Source: DASZYF01 sp035545535
GTDB taxonomy: Bacteria; Actinomycetota; Actinomycetes; Mycobacteriales; CAJCIY01
Assembly (NCBI GenBank): GCA_035545535.1
Contig: DASZYF010000074.1
Location: 1 to 64,000 of the forward strand
Direction: 5' to 3'
Length of the DNA: 64,000 bases
The translations under genes were made by a program, and so were the position numbers. Positions 51,168-59,444 of this stretch are shown one piece after another (position 1 is the first letter of the stretch; every line of letters begins with the position of its first letter). The notes under the pieces are model-generated. The model did not search any database, was not told where the DNA came from, and saw only the letters and a program-made list of their open reading frames with translations.

Positions 51168-52229
51168 TCAGACGGTGGCGATCGGGGTCAGGGGCGATCC
51201 GACGATGCCGGGCAGGCGCAGGGGTGGGGCGGTGAGCAGGAACCGGCTGCGGCCGAGCTCACGTAGCCGAGCAGCGAGGTCGTGGAGGAACCACATCTCC
51301 CCGAGCGGGACGCCGAGCTTGAACAGGCAGAGGTGGTGGATCGGCAGGAACGAGTGCCGGTCCTCGCGCTTGCGGTTGATGCCGAGCATCCCCTCGACCG
51401 CGTAGTTGTCGGCGACGAGCGCGGAGATCTGCGAGTCGGCGATCCACTCGAGCAGCGCGTCGTCGCGCGAGTCCAACCAGGCCGACATGCGGTGGATCCG
51501 CTGCGGGTCCGGGTTGCGGTCCATCGCCAGCACCTCGGTGGCGAAGCCGGTGTGCAGCAGCAGCATGTCGCCGGGCTCGACGACCACCCCGTCGGCCTCC
51601 ATGACCTGGCGCAGCGTGTTCAGCCGCACGCCCTGCCAGTCGTCGCCCAGGTGGTGGCGCAGGTCGACGAGCACGCCGCGGCCCTGCACGCCGTGGAACG
51701 CCATGTGCTCCAGGCCGAGGTGGTGCGCGAACGAGCGGTGCCCGCTGCCGTCGCCCCGCGCGTCGTCGGACGGGCCGACGAGGTCGGTGCCGGCGCGGTA
51801 GCCGTTGTAGTAGACCGACTCCTCCACGCCGTCACCGTCGGCGTCGAACTGCGCGCCCACGTGCGCGAGCGAGTCCCACTGCGTGGAGTACTGCAGCGAG
51901 AGCGTGACGTTGTCGTCGGCCCACACGTCGATGAGCTTGGGGTCGCCCCAGTCCTTCATCTCGGCCATCGGGACGTTGAAGAAGACCGCCGGGTTGCCGT
52001 CCATGTCCTCGGTGGGCGCGAGCTTCGGCGGGTAGCGCCGCTGGTTGAGGATGGTGCCGCCCGGGAAGTCCAGCGGCAGCGAGAGGCAGAACGTCTCGCC
52101 CGTCTGCACCTCACGCACGCCCTGCAGCACCTTCTCGGGCGTGACGAGGTTGATGCGTCCCAGCTCGTCGTCGTCGCCCCACTCGCCCCAGGTCGACCCC
52201 TCGGGGCGCTGCTTCCACCGCTGTGCCAT
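51168..52229 (-). CDS. Cyclase-family (KynB-like fold) metal hydrolase
   Basis: 353 aa. The longer cyclase family subgroup: WGDDDELGRINLVTPEKV at the start, SLPLDFPGG, STQWDSLAHVGAQFD in the place of the metal motif (usual HxGTHxD), GVLVDLRHH and MLLLHTGFA. Members open lactones or amides (kynurenine formamidase relatives), which fits hydrolysis of the lactone made by the Baeyer-Villiger enzyme. The metal motif is partly altered, so activity is inferred. It is divergent from the amidohydrolase across palindrome site 2. Confidence 0.85.
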   Translation of the reverse strand: MAQRWKQRPEGSTWGEWGDDDELGRINLVTPEKVLQGVREVQTGETFCLSLPLDFPGGTILNQRRYPPKLAPTEDMDGNPAVFFNVPMAEMKDWGDPKLIDVWADDNVTLSLQYSTQWDSLAHVGAQFDADGDGVEESVYYNGYRAGTDLVGPSDDARGDGSGHRSFAHHLGLEHMAFHGVQGRGVLVDLRHHLGDDWQGVRLNTLRQVMEADGVVVEPGDMLLLHTGFATEVLAMDRNPDPQRIHRMSAWLDSRDDALLEWIADSQISALVADNYAVEGMLGINRKREDRHSFLPIHHLCLFKLGVPLGEMWFLHDLAARLRELGRSRFLLTAPPLRLPGIVGSPLTPIATV

Positions 52230-52256
52230 TGAGGCCGCTCCTGCTGGCGCGTAAGG

Positions 52257-52274
52257 TTGTACCGATCGGTCCAG
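52257..52274. promoter_or_regulatory. Shared regulon operator, site 2
   Basis: TTGTACCGATCGGTCCAG: 16 of 18 positions agree with the ideal palindrome. Lies 27 nt before the start of the cyclase-family gene (minus strand) and 26 nt before the start of the amidohydrolase gene. On the minus strand GGTACAAC supplies a -10-like TACAAC. Confidence 0.7.
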
Positions 52275-52300
52275 CCGACGGTAGTGGAGGCACGGGGAGC

Positions 52301-53557
52301 ATGGCGACCAACGACTTCGGACGGGACTGGGTTGTCAGCGGGGACGGGCACATCCTCGAACCGGTCGACCTGTTCAAGACCCGCCTCCCCGTCCACCTGC
52401 GCGACCGCGCGGTGTGGGAGGAGGACTTCGAGATCGAGCCGTGGGTCGAGAACGGCGCCACCGTCTTCCGCCGCCTGCACACCGCGGGGATGGAGGGCTG
52501 GACGGTCTCGCGCTACCGCCAGACCACCGGCCGCACGCCCGAGGGCGACCCCGACATGATCCTCGAGGACATGGACGAGGACGGCGTCGACGTGCAGGTC
52601 ATGCACCCGAACCTCTCGCTGTTCGGCCTGTACTCCGACGACCACGAGCTGTCGATGGCGCACGCCCGCGTCTACAACGACTTCCTGCTCGAGCGCTACG
52701 GCGCCTACTTCCACCGGCTGTGCCCGACCGCGCCGATCCCGATCACCGACGTCGGCGACGCGGTCGCGGAGATCGAGCGCATCGCAGGCACCGGCCTGCG
52801 CGCGCTGCTGCTGCCGGCGACGCCGCCGACGCCGTACTACAGCCGCGAGCTCGACCCCATCTGGGCCGCGGCCTCGGCGAACGGGATGCAGATCTTCTTC
52901 CACACCCAGACCGGTGGCGTGAAGGTCAACGACCCGTCCACGACCACGCTCAAGGTCGTCATGGAGAACGCCGCGCAGGTCAACCAGCCCATGACCGAGA
53001 AGTCCGCGGCCAAGCGGATGATCACGCAGGCGATCTACAGCGGGCTCGTGCCGCAGCAGCTCATCTGCCAGCTCATCGGCGGCGGGGTGCCCGAGCGCTA
53101 CCCCAACCTGCACTTCTCGCTCATCGAGTTCAACGCGAGCTGGCTCACCTCGCTCGTCGGGCAGATGGACAAGTGCTGGATCACCGGCATCGGCCAGGAC
53201 GCCGACTGGTGGCTCGGCGTGTGGGACGACACCCGGCCGGCGAGCGACCAGCCCGGCATGGCGCAGCTGTTCCGCCTCAACGAGAAGTGGCCGTACCCGC
53301 TCATGCCGAGCGAGTACGTGAAGCGGCAGTTCCACGTGCAGTTCCAGGACGACCCCGTCGCGGTCGCCTGCCGTCACATCACCGGCCTGTCGACGGTGGT
53401 GTGGGGCAGTGACTACCCGCACGCCGAAGGCACCTTCCGCGGCAGCCGGCAGCTCATCAAGGAGCTGTTCGCCGGCGTGCCCGACGACGAGCGCAAGGCG
53501 ATGCTCGGCGGCACGCTCGGTGAGCTGCTGGGCTACAAGGCGCCGGTGCCGGCCTGA
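52301..53557 (+). CDS. Amidohydrolase-2-family metal hydrolase/decarboxylase
   Basis: 418 aa. Start ATG 52301 behind GGGGAG. Metal-site pieces of the amidohydrolase superfamily: SGDGHILEP at the N-terminus (family D-x-H context), IFFHTQTGG near 195 and WGSDYPHAEGTF near 370 (metal Asp). The family includes lactonases, ring-cleavage-product hydrolases and non-oxidative decarboxylases (ACMSD-like). It presumably processes a ring-opened intermediate. SDR follows after 5 nt. Confidence 0.86.
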   Translation: MATNDFGRDWVVSGDGHILEPVDLFKTRLPVHLRDRAVWEEDFEIEPWVENGATVFRRLHTAGMEGWTVSRYRQTTGRTPEGDPDMILEDMDEDGVDVQVMHPNLSLFGLYSDDHELSMAHARVYNDFLLERYGAYFHRLCPTAPIPITDVGDAVAEIERIAGTGLRALLLPATPPTPYYSRELDPIWAAASANGMQIFFHTQTGGVKVNDPSTTTLKVVMENAAQVNQPMTEKSAAKRMITQAIYSGLVPQQLICQLIGGGVPERYPNLHFSLIEFNASWLTSLVGQMDKCWITGIGQDADWWLGVWDDTRPASDQPGMAQLFRLNEKWPYPLMPSEYVKRQFHVQFQDDPVAVACRHITGLSTVVWGSDYPHAEGTFRGSRQLIKELFAGVPDDERKAMLGGTLGELLGYKAPVPA

Positions 53558-53562
53558 GCGCG

Positions 53563-54447
53563 TTGCGCTTCGACGGCCGCGTCGCCGTCGTCACCGGGGC
53601 GGGGCGCGGCATCGGCCGCGCGTACGCGCTGCTGCTCGCCGCACGGGGCGCGCATGTCGTGGTGAACGACCTCGGCAGCTCGGCCGGCGGTGACGGGTCC
53701 GACGCCGGACCAGCAGCAGCGGTGGTCGAGGAGATCACCGCGGCCGGTGGTTCGGCGATCCCCGACGTGCACGACGTCTCGTGCCCGGCCGCGGCGGACG
53801 CGCTGATCGGCGCCGCGCTAGAGCGGTGGGGCCGCATCGACGCGCTCGTGAACAACGCGGGCATCATCCGCTTCGCCGGGCTGCCCGACGCCGACGCGGA
53901 CAACCTCGAGGCGCACCTCGCTGTGCACGTGAACGGAACCTTCAACACCGTCCGCGCGGCGTGGCCGCACTTCACGGCCGCGGGCTACGGACGCATCGTC
54001 AACACCACGTCGTCGGGCGTGTTCGGGCTGCCGGTGAACCTCGCGTACGCGACCGCGAAGGGCGGCATCATCGGCATGACGCGGTCGCTCGCCGTCGCGG
54101 GCGAGGCGGCCGGCATCCGCGTGAACGCCATCGCCCCGGCGGCGTCCACCCGCATGGGCGCCCGCAAGAAGGGTGACGACCCCGAGATGGACCCGGCGCT
54201 CGTCGCGCCGATGGCGGCCTACCTCGCGCACGAGTCCTGCCCGGTGACCGGCGAGGTCTACACCGCGGGCGCCGGGCGCTTCGCGCGGCTGTTCCTCGCG
54301 ACCACGCCCGGCTACGTGCAGACCGCCCCGACCGTCGAGGACGTCGCCGCGCACTGGGCGCAGATCAACGGCGAGACCGGCTACACGGTGCCGGCGAGCC
54401 TCATCGACTGGTCGGCCCAGCACCTCGCCCACCTCGACGAGCGCTGA
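53563..54447 (+). CDS. SDR-family dehydrogenase (3-hydroxyacyl-CoA dehydrogenase-like)
   Basis: 294 aa. NAD(P) site VVTGAGRGIGRAYALLLAARGAHVVVND, LVNNAGIIR, and the catalytic YATAK after NTTSSG. The loop DLGSSAGGDGSDAGPAAAVVEEITAAGG is typical of the HSD17B4/multifunctional-enzyme branch, which oxidises 3-hydroxyacyl-CoA or hydroxysteroid-like substrates. The only in-frame start near the upstream stop is TTG 53563. In operon with the amidohydrolase. Confidence 0.88.
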   Translation: MRFDGRVAVVTGAGRGIGRAYALLLAARGAHVVVNDLGSSAGGDGSDAGPAAAVVEEITAAGGSAIPDVHDVSCPAAADALIGAALERWGRIDALVNNAGIIRFAGLPDADADNLEAHLAVHVNGTFNTVRAAWPHFTAAGYGRIVNTTSSGVFGLPVNLAYATAKGGIIGMTRSLAVAGEAAGIRVNAIAPAASTRMGARKKGDDPEMDPALVAPMAAYLAHESCPVTGEVYTAGAGRFARLFLATTPGYVQTAPTVEDVAAHWAQINGETGYTVPASLIDWSAQHLAHLDER

Positions 54448-54687
54448 GGCCGCACCTCCCGCACAGCCGGGGCGATCTGGTCGGCGTCGCGGCTGCCAGC
54501 GGGCCGGCCAACGACCTGGTCCGGACTGACCAGATGCGCTGACCCGGGTCACGGAGACGACGTGGTGCCTTCCGACCGACCTGACCCGGAGCTCTTCGTC
54601 TGACCGTGAACCACCGCCGAGCATCAGGGAGCCGCGCCTGCGGCTCGCAGCGCCGCACACCAGCGGCTCGACCTGAGGAGGATCGCG
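54448..54687. other. Non-coding gap between SDR and TasA-like genes
   Basis: 240 nt without a convincing gene. ATCTGGTC at 54475 and GACCAGAT at 54528 form a perfect 8-bp stem that could end the SDR transcript. GAGCCGC/GCGGCTC at 54629-54646 form a small perfect hairpin in what is probably the leader of the TasA-like gene. Confidence 0.45.
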
Positions 54688-55296
54688 ATGGGCACCCACG
54701 CGATGGAAGCACGTCAGTCCGGACGCTTCACCAAGAAGCGGCTCACGCTCGCGGCCGCCGTGACGGCCGCAGCCAGCACCGTGCTCGGGGCCGGCATCTA
54801 CGCGAGCTGGACCAGCACCGACCAGATCTCGACCGGCACGTACAACGCGGCGACGGTCGGCAGCTCGTTCACCGACACCGGCACGAATGCGTTCAGCACC
54901 GCGGTGGACAACATGGTGCCCGGTGACACGACCGTGCACTACACCGATCTGAAGAACGCCGGCAGCGTCACGCAGCAGTTCACCGGTTCGGTCACGAGCG
55001 TCGGCGACCTCGCGGGCCCGGGTGGGCTCACCGTGGCGATCGAGCGCTGCTCGGTTGCCTGGGCGGCTGACGGCACCTGCGACGGGACCGCCACGTCAGT
55101 CCTCGACGCGACCCCGACGTCCGACGCGCCGTCCATCACCTACGGGCCGATCGCGGCATCGGTCTCGATGCACCTCAAGGTGACCGTGGCCCTGCCGTCG
55201 GACGCTCCGACGGCCCTGGCGGGCACGAACGGCACCGTCACCATCAACGAGGTCGCGGGCATCGCCTCGACCGGCTCCGACCGCTCGGCGGGCTGA
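54688..55296 (+). CDS. TasA/CalY-like SipW-dependent secreted protein
   Basis: 202 aa. ATG behind GAGGAGG. N-terminal signal RLTLAAAVTAAASTVLGAGIYASWTSTDQ is the SipW-type pattern, where cleavage falls near A-x-A/W-T. The mature domain (FTDTGTNAFSTAVDNMVPGDTTVHYTDLKNAGS) resembles TasA/camelysin (M73) fibre-forming proteins. It is likely exported and assembled on the surface. The signal peptidase that should process it follows in the same operon. Confidence 0.83.
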   Translation: MGTHAMEARQSGRFTKKRLTLAAAVTAAASTVLGAGIYASWTSTDQISTGTYNAATVGSSFTDTGTNAFSTAVDNMVPGDTTVHYTDLKNAGSVTQQFTGSVTSVGDLAGPGGLTVAIERCSVAWAADGTCDGTATSVLDATPTSDAPSITYGPIAASVSMHLKVTVALPSDAPTALAGTNGTVTINEVAGIASTGSDRSAG

Positions 55297-55309
55297 GCTC
55301 CCTCCCCTT

Positions 55310-55340
55310 GGGGCCGGGCGTCGCGCCGACGCCCGGCCCC
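55310..55340 (+). terminator. Strong hairpin between TasA-like and SipW-like genes
   Basis: A perfect 14-bp stem (GGGGCCGGGCGTCG and complement) with a 3-nt loop, 14 nt behind the TasA-like stop. No U-tract follows. As the peptidase gene starts only 24 nt downstream with no obvious promoter, this looks like an attenuator or an mRNA stabiliser that keeps substrate levels above peptidase levels. Confidence 0.75.
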
Positions 55341-55364
55341 ACCTCAACGTTGATCGGAGTCGTC

Positions 55365-55916
55365 GTGCGCAAGGTCCTTCACGTGTTCCGCACCGTAGCC
55401 CTGGTGCTGGCCGCGATGTACGGCCTGACCGTCGTGGGGATGGCCGTTGCCGTGCGCACCGGTCACGTGCGCTGTCTGCGGGTGCTCACCGGATCCATGA
55501 ACCCGGTGATCGCGCCGGGCTCCCTGGTCGTCGGCACGCCGGTAGCGGCCGCCGACCTCCGCGTCGGTGAGGTGATCATGTTCCAGCCGCCGCGGCCCTA
55601 CGCGACCCCGAACGGGGACCCGATCGTGCACCGCGTCGTCGACGTCGTCGCACACGGCAACCAGCTGGCGCTCCGGACCCGCGGTGACGCGAACCCGGTC
55701 GACGACCCCTGGACCATCGACGCCACGCACGCCAGGCTCTACCGGGTCGCCTTCCACTCCGTTCCGGCCGGGTTCCTCGTCGGCGCCGTGCGGCGCTGGG
55801 GCAAGGCCGAGCTGGCCGTGGTGCTGGTGATCCCGCTCTGGCTGATGGCCATGACGCGCGTGCTCGGCACGCAGACCGCGGCGCTCGACATCAGCCGGAA
55901 CGCAGCTCGCGCGTGA
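55365..55916 (+). CDS. sipW: SipW-type (ER/archaeal-like) signal peptidase I
   Basis: 183 aa. Catalytic Ser in LTGSMNPVIAPGSLV near residue 46. The general base is His (GDPIVHRVVDV) rather than the Lys of ordinary bacterial type I peptidases, and RTRGDANPVDDP supplies the conserved Asp. Hydrophobic segments lie at both ends. GTG at 55365 has GGAG 7 nt upstream. It should process the adjacent TasA-like protein. Confidence 0.88.
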   Translation: MRKVLHVFRTVALVLAAMYGLTVVGMAVAVRTGHVRCLRVLTGSMNPVIAPGSLVVGTPVAAADLRVGEVIMFQPPRPYATPNGDPIVHRVVDVVAHGNQLALRTRGDANPVDDPWTIDATHARLYRVAFHSVPAGFLVGAVRRWGKAELAVVLVIPLWLMAMTRVLGTQTAALDISRNAARA

Positions 55917-55965
55917 GGACCTCGCCGCTGGTCGCGCGCGAGGGCTGACCCCGTCCCTGTCGCGC

Positions 55966-56583
55966 TCAGCCGCTCTTGCGCACCGCCTTGTTGCGCTCGA
56001 TCGCGTCGTCGATCGCGTCGATCGCCGCGGCCGCTCCGAGCGCCTCTTCCTGCGCCTCGAGCGCCTTGGCCTCCTGCGTCAGCGCGTCGGCGCGTGCCGC
56101 CCGCTCACGCCGCTCGATGGCCTTCTCGTGGGTGGACTTCGCGTCGCGGGCGAGCGCTTCCTTCTTCGCGGCCTTCTTGCGCGCCTCGGCCTCCTTGCGC
56201 TCGGCGTCGCGCTCGATCTGCTGCTCGCGCTGCTCCACGCGCTGCGCGGCCTCGCGGCGCTGCCGCTCCACCTGCTCGCGCCGCTCGGTGAACTCCTCGC
56301 GCGCCTCCTGGCGCTTGGTCTCCGCGAGCGCCTCGAGCTGGGCCGCCTTCTGCAGCTCGGCGACCTTCGCCTCGCGCACCCGGCCGAGCTCGAGGAGCAC
56401 GTCGTCGCGCAGCAGCGCGCCCGCCTTGGTCTCGACGGCTGCTTCGAGCCGCTCGAAGACGAGGAACGGCGGCCACTGCGCGTCCTCGCGTCGGCCCGTC
56501 ACCTTCGCGACGGCGTTGAGGGGCAGCCGGGCAAGGGACAGGTAGCCGGTGATGACGGTGCGTGGGAGAGCCTGGACGTTCAC
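55966..56583 (-). CDS. Coiled-coil protein paired with CsbD-like protein
   Basis: 205 aa. After a short N-terminal region (YLSLARLPLNAVAKVTG) the chain is a charged coiled coil from about residue 60 to 190 (EEFTERREQVERQRREAAQR, IERRERAARADALTQEAKAL). No enzymatic domain. Its GTG overlaps the stop of the CsbD-like gene, so the two are one unit. Possibly a stress-related structural or membrane-associated pair. Confidence 0.72.
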   Translation of the reverse strand: MNVQALPRTVITGYLSLARLPLNAVAKVTGRREDAQWPPFLVFERLEAAVETKAGALLRDDVLLELGRVREAKVAELQKAAQLEALAETKRQEAREEFTERREQVERQRREAAQRVEQREQQIERDAERKEAEARKKAAKKEALARDAKSTHEKAIERRERAARADALTQEAKALEAQEEALGAAAAIDAIDDAIERNKAVRKSG

Positions 56584-57083
56584 GCCTTCTCCTCGGTGAT
56601 CTCGTCGAGCGCCTGGGCCGTCTCCTTGGCGCGGGCGGCGGCCGCCTCGATGCGCGCGGCCTCCTGCTGCTCCTCGGTCAGCTCACGGGCAGCGGCCTGC
56701 TGCTTGCGCGCCAACGCGTCCTGCTCGGCCGCGGCCTGCTGCTCCGCGATCCTCTCCTTGCGCTGCGCCTCGGCCTTGACCTCGCGCTCCGCCGCGGCCT
56801 TCTCGACCGCGATCTCCCGCTCCCGCTTCTCGGCCAGCTCCTCGGCTTCGAGGCGGTGACGCTCCACCTCGATCTCGCGCTTGCGGGCGGTGACAGCGGC
56901 CTCTTCCTGCTCGCGCTGCGCCTCCTCTTCGAGCTTCGCGGCGTCGACGGTGAGGCCGGCCTTCGCCTGGTGGAGCTCGCCTTCACGTTCGAGGTCCTCG
57001 TTGCCGAGGACGGCTCCGGCCGCCTTCTTGGCGGTGCCCTTGAGGCGGTCGATCAGCGCCGTGGACCGGCTGGGCTGAGACAT
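56580..57083 (-). CDS. CsbD-like domain with coiled-coil extension
   Basis: 167 aa. Residues 10-45 (IDRLKGTAKKAAGAVLGNEDL...GELHQAKAG) match the CsbD stress-protein motif; the rest is a long Glu/Lys/Arg/Ala coiled coil. Ordinary CsbD proteins are only about 60-70 aa, so this is a fusion. It is first of a two-gene operon with 55966-56583. CsbD genes are usually under general-stress control; no clear promoter seen here. Confidence 0.78.
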   Translation of the reverse strand: MSQPSRSTALIDRLKGTAKKAAGAVLGNEDLEREGELHQAKAGLTVDAAKLEEEAQREQEEAAVTARKREIEVERHRLEAEELAEKREREIAVEKAAAEREVKAEAQRKERIAEQQAAAEQDALARKQQAAARELTEEQQEAARIEAAAARAKETAQALDEITEEKA

Positions 57084-57211
57084 GCGTTCACTCCTCGTGA
57101 CATCACGCGGTTGGTTCGTGTGCTGTCAGCCGTACCCGCGGGTGGGTGCCGGCACGCCGCCGTTCCTGCGGGTGTGACCGAACCCTCAGGCAGGGTTGTC
57201 GATCACAAGCG

Positions 57212-58777
57212 TCAGACGGTGCGCAGCTCGCGCTTGAGGACCTTGCCGCTGGGGTTGCGCGGCAGCGCGTCGATGAAGGTGACGTCCTTGGGGACCTTGA
57301 ACTTGGCGAGGCGTTCGCGGCAGTGCTCGGTGAGCTCTTCGACCGTCGCAGTGACCCCGGCGCGGAGCACGACGAAGGCCACGGGCACCTCGCCCCAGCG
57401 CTCGTCGGGCCGGCCGACCACCGCGGCCTCGAGCACCGCCTCGTGCTCGTAGAGCACGCGCTCCACCTCAGAGCCGGCGATGTTCTCACCGCCCGACACG
57501 ATCATGTCCTTCAGCCGGTCGACGATGAACAGGTAGCCGTCCTCGTCGCGCACGCCGACGTCGCCGGTGTGGAACCAGCCGCCGGCGAACGCCTTCTCCG
57601 TCGCCTCGGGATCGCGCCAGTACCCCTTGAAGACCTTGGGTCCGCGCATGACGATCTCGCCGCGCTCGCCCGGACCGACGGAGCGGCCGTCCTCGTCCCA
57701 GACGTCGAGCTCGAGGTGCAGGCACGGGCGCCCCACGCTGCCGAGCTTGGTGACGATGCTGTCGCGGTCGAGGAACGTGTCGCCGGACACCGTCTCGGTG
57801 AGTCCGTACGCGTCGGCGAACCACGCGGACGGGAACGTGCGCTGGATGCGCTCGATGAGCGGGATCGGCATCTTCTCGCCGCCGTTGATGATGACGCGCA
57901 CCGACGAGAGGTCGCGCTGCTCGACGTCCGGCAGCGCCATGATCGCGTTCACCATCGCGGGCGCGAGCCACACGGTGGTCACGCGCGAACGCTCGAGCTC
58001 GTCGACCACCGCCGCGGCGTCGAACGCGCGGTGGATGATGACGGTCGCTCCCGCGGCGATGAGCGAGGTCGTGGTCAGGTCGAGCGCGCCTACGTGGTAC
58101 AGCGGGCCGCACGCGAGGCCGAGGTCGTCGCGGGTGAAGCCGAACTCGACGAGGTGCGCGAGGTTCTTCCACGCGAGGTTCGCGTGCGTCAGCATCACGC
58201 CCTTCGGCCGCCCGGTGGTGCCCGACGTGTACATGAGGCGGTGCACGTCGTCGGCCCGGCACAGCGCCCGGGGGACGGACGCGGCGGCGTCGCGCAGCGC
58301 CGCGATCGGTGTCCAGTCGCGGCCGGCCGCCGTGGTGCAGAAGCGGGTGAGATCGAGGTCCTTCGTCGCATCGTCGGCGAGCGGCACCATCGCCTCGTCG
58401 CACATCAGCGCCTTCGCCTGCGAGTGCTCGAGGATGTAGCGCACCTCGGGCGCGGCCAGCCGCCAGTTGATCGGCATGGCGGTGGCCCCGAGGTGGTTCG
58501 CCGCGAAGATCGTCTCGAGCATCTCCGGGCAGTTGTAGGAGAGCAGCCCGACGACGTCGCCCACGCCGACGCCGCGCGCGTGCAGGCCGGCCGCCAGCCC
58601 CTCGACGCGCTGCTGCATCTGCCCGTACGTGATGGTCGCGCCCTCGAAGACCGTCAGCGGCTGGTCGGGCCGGCGGGCGGCGTGGTGCGCGAGGACCGCG
58701 GCCCAGCTCACGTCGGCGTGCATGGCCGGCGCCGGGAGCCCGGCAGCGGGCCGATCGGAGGTCGTGCGGGCGTCCAC
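57212..58777 (-). CDS. Acyl-CoA synthetase (long-chain/FadD type)
   Basis: 521 aa. It activates a carboxylic acid to its CoA ester with ATP. Motifs: P-loop YTSGTTGRPKGVMLTH near residue 180, DAYGLTETVSGD, the hinge region FHTGDVGVRDEDGYLFIVDR, SGGENIAGSEVE, and the catalytic Lys in NPSGKVLKREL. The GTG start lies 10 nt from palindrome site 3, divergent from the TetR gene. In context it should act on the acid formed after ring opening. Confidence 0.9.
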   Translation of the reverse strand: MDARTTSDRPAAGLPAPAMHADVSWAAVLAHHAARRPDQPLTVFEGATITYGQMQQRVEGLAAGLHARGVGVGDVVGLLSYNCPEMLETIFAANHLGATAMPINWRLAAPEVRYILEHSQAKALMCDEAMVPLADDATKDLDLTRFCTTAAGRDWTPIAALRDAAASVPRALCRADDVHRLMYTSGTTGRPKGVMLTHANLAWKNLAHLVEFGFTRDDLGLACGPLYHVGALDLTTTSLIAAGATVIIHRAFDAAAVVDELERSRVTTVWLAPAMVNAIMALPDVEQRDLSSVRVIINGGEKMPIPLIERIQRTFPSAWFADAYGLTETVSGDTFLDRDSIVTKLGSVGRPCLHLELDVWDEDGRSVGPGERGEIVMRGPKVFKGYWRDPEATEKAFAGGWFHTGDVGVRDEDGYLFIVDRLKDMIVSGGENIAGSEVERVLYEHEAVLEAAVVGRPDERWGEVPVAFVVLRAGVTATVEELTEHCRERLAKFKVPKDVTFIDALPRNPSGKVLKRELRTV

Positions 58778-58787
58778 GTGCGAGAGT

Positions 58788-58805
58788 ATGTACCGACCAG
58801 TACAA
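58788..58805. promoter_or_regulatory. Shared regulon operator, site 3 (at the TetR gene)
   Basis: ATGTACCGACCAGTACAA: 15 of 18 positions agree with the ideal. Lies between the acyl-CoA ligase and TetR genes, 13 nt before the TetR start. This placement is what points to 58819-59433 as the protein that reads all four sites. Confidence 0.7.
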
Positions 58806-58818
58806 CGGGGAGGCGCGG

Positions 58819-59433
58819 GTGGCGGCGATGCCGCAGGCGGACGGCGGGAGCCGCCGCAGCGCGAACTGGGCCACGCGTCGCGACGCCATCGTCGACACGT
58901 CCGCGCGCGTGTTCGCGCAGAACGGCTACCACGCCACCGGCATCAACGAGCTCTGCGCGGCGAACGAGCTGGGCAAGGGCGCGCTGTACCACTACATCGG
59001 TTCGAAGGAAGAGCTGCTCGCGGCCATCCACGACCGCGTGATGGACGAGGTGCTCGCGAGCGGCGCGCGCGTGGCGGCGTCGTCCGGCACGCCGTCGGAG
59101 AAGCTGGTGCAGCTCGGCGACGGGCTGATCGACATCATCACGCGCTTCCCCGACCACGTGTGGGTGTTCCTGCACGAGTTCCCCGCGCTGACCGGCGAAC
59201 GGGCCGAGACGTTCCGCGAACGCCGGCGGGAGTACGAGAAGCGCGTCGAGACGGTGATCTCCGCCGGTGTGAAGGCCGGCGAGTTCCGCAAGGTCGATCC
59301 GCGGCTCACCACGCTCGCGTGGCTCGGCATGCACAACTACACGTACCTGTGGTGGAGGGGCGACCGCAAGCTGTCGCCCCGCGACATCGCGCAACGCTTC
59401 GCCGACATCTTCATCGACGGCATCCGCGCCTGA
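58819..59433 (+). CDS. TetR-family repressor, candidate master regulator of the catabolic regulon
   Basis: 204 aa. HTH: RDAIVDTSARVFAQNGYHATGINELCAANELGKGALYHYIGSKEELLAAI, standard TetR. The C-terminal domain (TRFPDHVWVFLHEFPALTGERAETFRERRREYEKRVETVI) resembles the KstR2/TetR_C group that senses CoA thioesters. GTG 58819 has GGGGAGG 6-12 nt upstream. It is autoregulated if it binds site 3. CoA-thioester sensing is inferred from family resemblance. Confidence 0.85.
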   Translation: MAAMPQADGGSRRSANWATRRDAIVDTSARVFAQNGYHATGINELCAANELGKGALYHYIGSKEELLAAIHDRVMDEVLASGARVAASSGTPSEKLVQLGDGLIDIITRFPDHVWVFLHEFPALTGERAETFRERRREYEKRVETVISAGVKAGEFRKVDPRLTTLAWLGMHNYTYLWWRGDRKLSPRDIAQRFADIFIDGIRA

Positions 59434-59444
59434 CGGGCTCCGCG

